Below, piece after piece: positions 6,539-8,166 of a stretch of DNA of 8,166 nt (positions within the stretch are counted from its first letter, which is position 1; every line of letters begins with the position of its first letter). The notes under the pieces were generated by a model that was not told the DNA's origin, did no database searches, and saw nothing but the letters and a program-made list of their open reading frames with translations. Location: contig CAJBMR010000208.1 of the NCBI GenBank assembly GCA_903954205.1, forward strand, positions 1 through 8,166, given 5' to 3'. The DNA is from an uncultured bacterium. Its GTDB lineage: Bacteria > Actinomycetota > Actinomycetes > S36-B12. A program made the translations under genes and the position numbers.

Positions 6539-7005
6539 CAGGCACCCGACATGAGCTTGGCGTGGTCCCACGTCACGGTGCGCTCGGGCACCAGGCGCAT
6601 CGCCACCTGCTTGACCGCGGTGGGGCGATAGGCCTCCATGGCGGCGGGCACGTGCTCGGGGTCGAGTCCTTCGTACTTCACCAGGAGTGCGGCGGCAATC
6701 TCGCAGATGACGTCGATGTCGTCGCTCAGCTCGAGTCGGCCGGAGACCTGAACGCCGCGCAGCTCGGCGTAGCGGCCACCGTCCTCGACAAGGGTCGCCA
6801 CGCGAGGGTCGCGACGTACATTGGCGACCTTCTGCGACTTCGCGTAGGTCCGCATCCACACGTCCCCATCGCGCAGCACGAACCACATGGCGACGGGGTC
6901 GGGGACTCCGTCAGGCCCGATCGTGGTGAGGATCATCGTGCGCGCATCCTCGAGGAACGCACGGATCTCGTCCTCGCCCATGGCGATCTCATCGCGTCGG
7001 CTCAC
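6538..7005 (-). CDS. PPOX-class (FMN/F420) split-barrel protein, unknown substrate
   Basis: This 155-residue soluble protein looks like a member of the pyridoxamine 5'-phosphate oxidase-like split barrels that bind FMN, F420 or heme. The N-terminal barrel strand MILTTIGPDGVPDPVAMWFV (24-43) is typical, as are KSQKVANVRRDPRV (57-70, the usual cofactor-phosphate binding region) and a C-terminal VTWDHAKL (143-150). Its substrate is unknown. It is the first gene of a three-gene unit: its TGA overlaps the ATG of the crtYc-type gene by one base, so it is co-expressed with the cyclase. I chose GTG 7005 because AGGA lies 7 bases upstream. An ATG at 7071 would add 22 residues that do not look conserved, and the internal ATG at 6981 would remove eight; the start is uncertain. 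Possible roles are flavin- or F420-dependent reduction of a polyene, or redox or detoxification work unrelated to carotenoids. Confidence 0.85.
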   Translation of the reverse strand: MSRRDEIAMGEDEIRAFLEDARTMILTTIGPDGVPDPVAMWFVLRDGDVWMRTYAKSQKVANVRRDPRVATLVEDGGRYAELRGVQVSGRLELSDDIDVICEIAAALLVKYEGLDPEHVPAAMEAYRPTAVKQVAMRLVPERTVTWDHAKLMSGA

Positions 7006-7012
7006 GTGTCCA

Positions 7013-7016
7013 TCCT
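7013..7016 (-). promoter_or_regulatory. Shine-Dalgarno-like AGGA of the PPOX gene
   Basis: On the minus strand AGGA stands 7 bases before the GTG at 7005 and is the main reason for choosing that start. The same bases form CAGGAT, a poor match to a -10 box 6 bases before the GTG, so a leaderless start cannot be ruled out. Confidence 0.45.
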
Positions 7017-7081
7017 GCCCATCAAGCCCCAGGGCTGCCACGCCGGATCCGCGCATCCCCTGCTGGGGCATCCCGCCGACC

Positions 7082-7087
7082 TAGACT
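7082..7087 (+). promoter_or_regulatory. Probable -10 box of the kinase gene promoter
   Basis: TAGACT fits TANNNT and precedes the kinase ATG (7097) by 9 bases, leaving room for only a leader of about 0-3 bases. No Shine-Dalgarno sequence is present. The box lies in the 91-base divergent gap between the PPOX and kinase genes, which must also hold the minus-strand promoter; I could not identify that promoter with confidence. Confidence 0.55.
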
Positions 7088-7096
7088 CGGGCCACC

Positions 7097-8166
7097 ATGG
7101 AGTCCCCGACCGGCCAGGCCCAGCCCGACAGGGGCGGCAGCACCGCCTCGCCGGGCTCCGCCGGTGCTTCGGGCCCCTCTGATCCCCTCATCGGGACCCT
7201 CGTGGACGGCCGCTACCAGGTGGTGGCGCGCATCGCCCGAGGCGGTATGGCCACCGTCTACGAAGCCGTCGACACCCGCCTGGACCGCACCGTCGCCCTC
7301 AAGATGATGAGCGCCGCCCTCGCCGAGGATCCGGGCTTCGTCACCCGCTTCCGCCGCGAGGCCCGGGCGGCCGCGCAGCTGAGCCACCCCCACGTCGTCG
7401 GGGTCTTCGACCAGGGCGAGGCGGCCGGGATCCCCTACCTCGCCATGGAGTACGTCCCCGGGCGCACCCTGCGCGATGTCCTGCGCGACTACGGCGCCCT
7501 CACCCCCGAGCAGGCACTCACCGTCCTCGACCCGGTCCTCGAGGCTCTCTCCGCCGCGCACGACGCAGGTTTCGTGCATCGCGATATCAAGCCCGAGAAC
7601 ATCCTCATCTCCGATGACGGGCGCGTGAAAGTCACCGACTTCGGGCTGGCGCGCGCGGTGACCAACAACACCACCGCCACGCAGGGCATGATCATCGGCA
7701 CCGTCGCCTACCTCAGCCCCGAGCATGTCGAGCGCGGCGACGCCGATGCGCGATCCGATGTCTACGGCGCCGGCATCTGCCTCTTCGAGATGGTCACCGG
7801 TCAGGTCCCCTTCGCCGCCGACAGTCCCATCACGGTGGCCTACCAGCACGTCAACACCGACGTCCCGCCTCCGTCGTCGCTGCGACCCACCATTCCCCCG
7901 GATGTGGACGCCCTCGTCGCCACCGCGACCCGCCGCGACCCCGACCTGCGCTATCCGGACTGCCGCGCCTTCCTCGCCGATGTGCGCCGCGTGCGGCGCA
8001 CCCTGCCGCCGCCGCAGCCCCTGAGCAAGGACACCCAGGACACCCTCATCGTCCCGGCAGACATGGCTGCGGGCGGTGGCACTCCCCCGCCCGCCGTGAC
8101 CGTGCGCCCTGCGACCGCATCGGGCGCAGCGGCCGCGCCGCGGGCCACTCGCCGTCGTCGTGGCCG
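7097..8166 (+). CDS. pknL: PknB/PknL-type eukaryotic-like Ser/Thr protein kinase, 5' part
   Basis: The frame runs from ATG 7097 off the window end: 356 residues with no stop. After a Ser/Gly/Pro-rich, probably flexible stretch (1-32) comes a complete kinase domain (about 38-300). It has the glycine-rich loop ARGGMATVY (47-55), ATP-binding ALK with Lys69, helix-C Glu88, catalytic loop HRDIKPEN (161-168, Asp163), DFG (181-183), activation segment GTVAYLSPE (201-209) and SDVYGAGICLFEMVTGQVPF (220-239). All key residues are present, so it should be active. Residues after about 303 are a Pro/Ala/Thr-rich juxtamembrane linker ending in an Arg cluster at the cut, as expected just before a transmembrane helix. 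Whether extracellular PASTA repeats follow is not visible. The name rests on gene order (idsA, mptA and pknL families together) and general resemblance; another PknB-family member is possible. Proteins of this type regulate cell-wall and envelope processes. Confidence 0.9.
   Translation, partial: MESPTGQAQPDRGGSTASPGSAGASGPSDPLIGTLVDGRYQVVARIARGGMATVYEAVDTRLDRTVALKMMSAALAEDPGFVTRFRREARAAAQLSHPHVVGVFDQGEAAGIPYLAMEYVPGRTLRDVLRDYGALTPEQALTVLDPVLEALSAAHDAGFVHRDIKPENILISDDGRVKVTDFGLARAVTNNTTATQGMIIGTVAYLSPEHVERGDADARSDVYGAGICLFEMVTGQVPFAADSPITVAYQHVNTDVPPPSSLRPTIPPDVDALVATATRRDPDLRYPDCRAFLADVRRVRRTLPPPQPLSKDTQDTLIVPADMAAGGGTPPPAVTVRPATASGAAAAPRATRRRRG

Noticed and set aside
7042..7071. Short inverted CCCC/GGGG pair in the PPOX-kinase gap
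   Set aside because: A 4-bp stem is expected by chance in such GC-rich DNA, and it cannot be tied to a regulator.
7022..7849. 275-codon minus-strand frame opposite the kinase
   Set aside because: The plus strand carries all kinase catalytic motifs in order; the antisense frame is Gly/Asp/Val-rich without a domain.

Overview
The window is high-GC DNA with strong G/C bias at third codon positions, frequent GTG starts, short overlaps between genes and TANNNT boxes placed directly in front of start codons. Together with two-subunit lycopene cyclase genes and a PknB/PknL-type kinase, this points to an actinobacterium (Actinomycetota). I cannot assign the genus; Micrococcales or Actinomycetales are guesses.

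Layout. (1) 1-494, plus strand: 3' part of a CrtI/CrtD/CrtP-family FAD-dependent carotenoid desaturase/oxidase. (2) 495-678: intergenic region with a long imperfect palindrome (535-595) and a probable leaderless promoter. (3) 679-3257, plus strand: an idsA/crtE-type geranylgeranyl diphosphate synthase and crtI phytoene desaturase, joined by a TGATG overlap. (4) 3293-5774, plus strand: an MptA/MptB-family GT-C mannosyltransferase and crtB phytoene synthase, joined by an 8-base overlap, with their own probable leaderless promoter. (5) 7005-5700, minus strand: an FMN/F420-type PPOX split-barrel protein followed by the two small lycopene cyclase subunits (crtYc/crtYe type, then crtYd/crtYf type). 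All three are joined by overlapping stop and start codons, and the last runs 75 bases into the 3' end of crtB on the opposite strand. (6) 7097-8166, plus strand, divergent: the N-terminal part of a Ser/Thr protein kinase resembling PknL, cut by the window end.

How it works together. CrtE makes GGPP, CrtB condenses two GGPP to phytoene, CrtI desaturates phytoene to lycopene, and the CrtYc/Yd heterodimer cyclises lycopene (to a C40 product, or a C50 product if a lycopene elongase is encoded elsewhere). The first, partial desaturase paralogue may modify the product further.

The most notable feature is the arrangement. From memory, mycobacteria and corynebacteria keep idsA, mptA and pknL together in a conserved locus (Rv2173, Rv2174, Rv2176 in M. 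tuberculosis). Here the same three families appear in the same order, with carotenoid genes between them. This suggests that the carotenoid pathway was inserted into, or evolved within, a polyprenyl/lipomannan locus, so that one prenyl synthase may feed both pathways. I found no RNA genes, CRISPR arrays or recognisable mobile elements.
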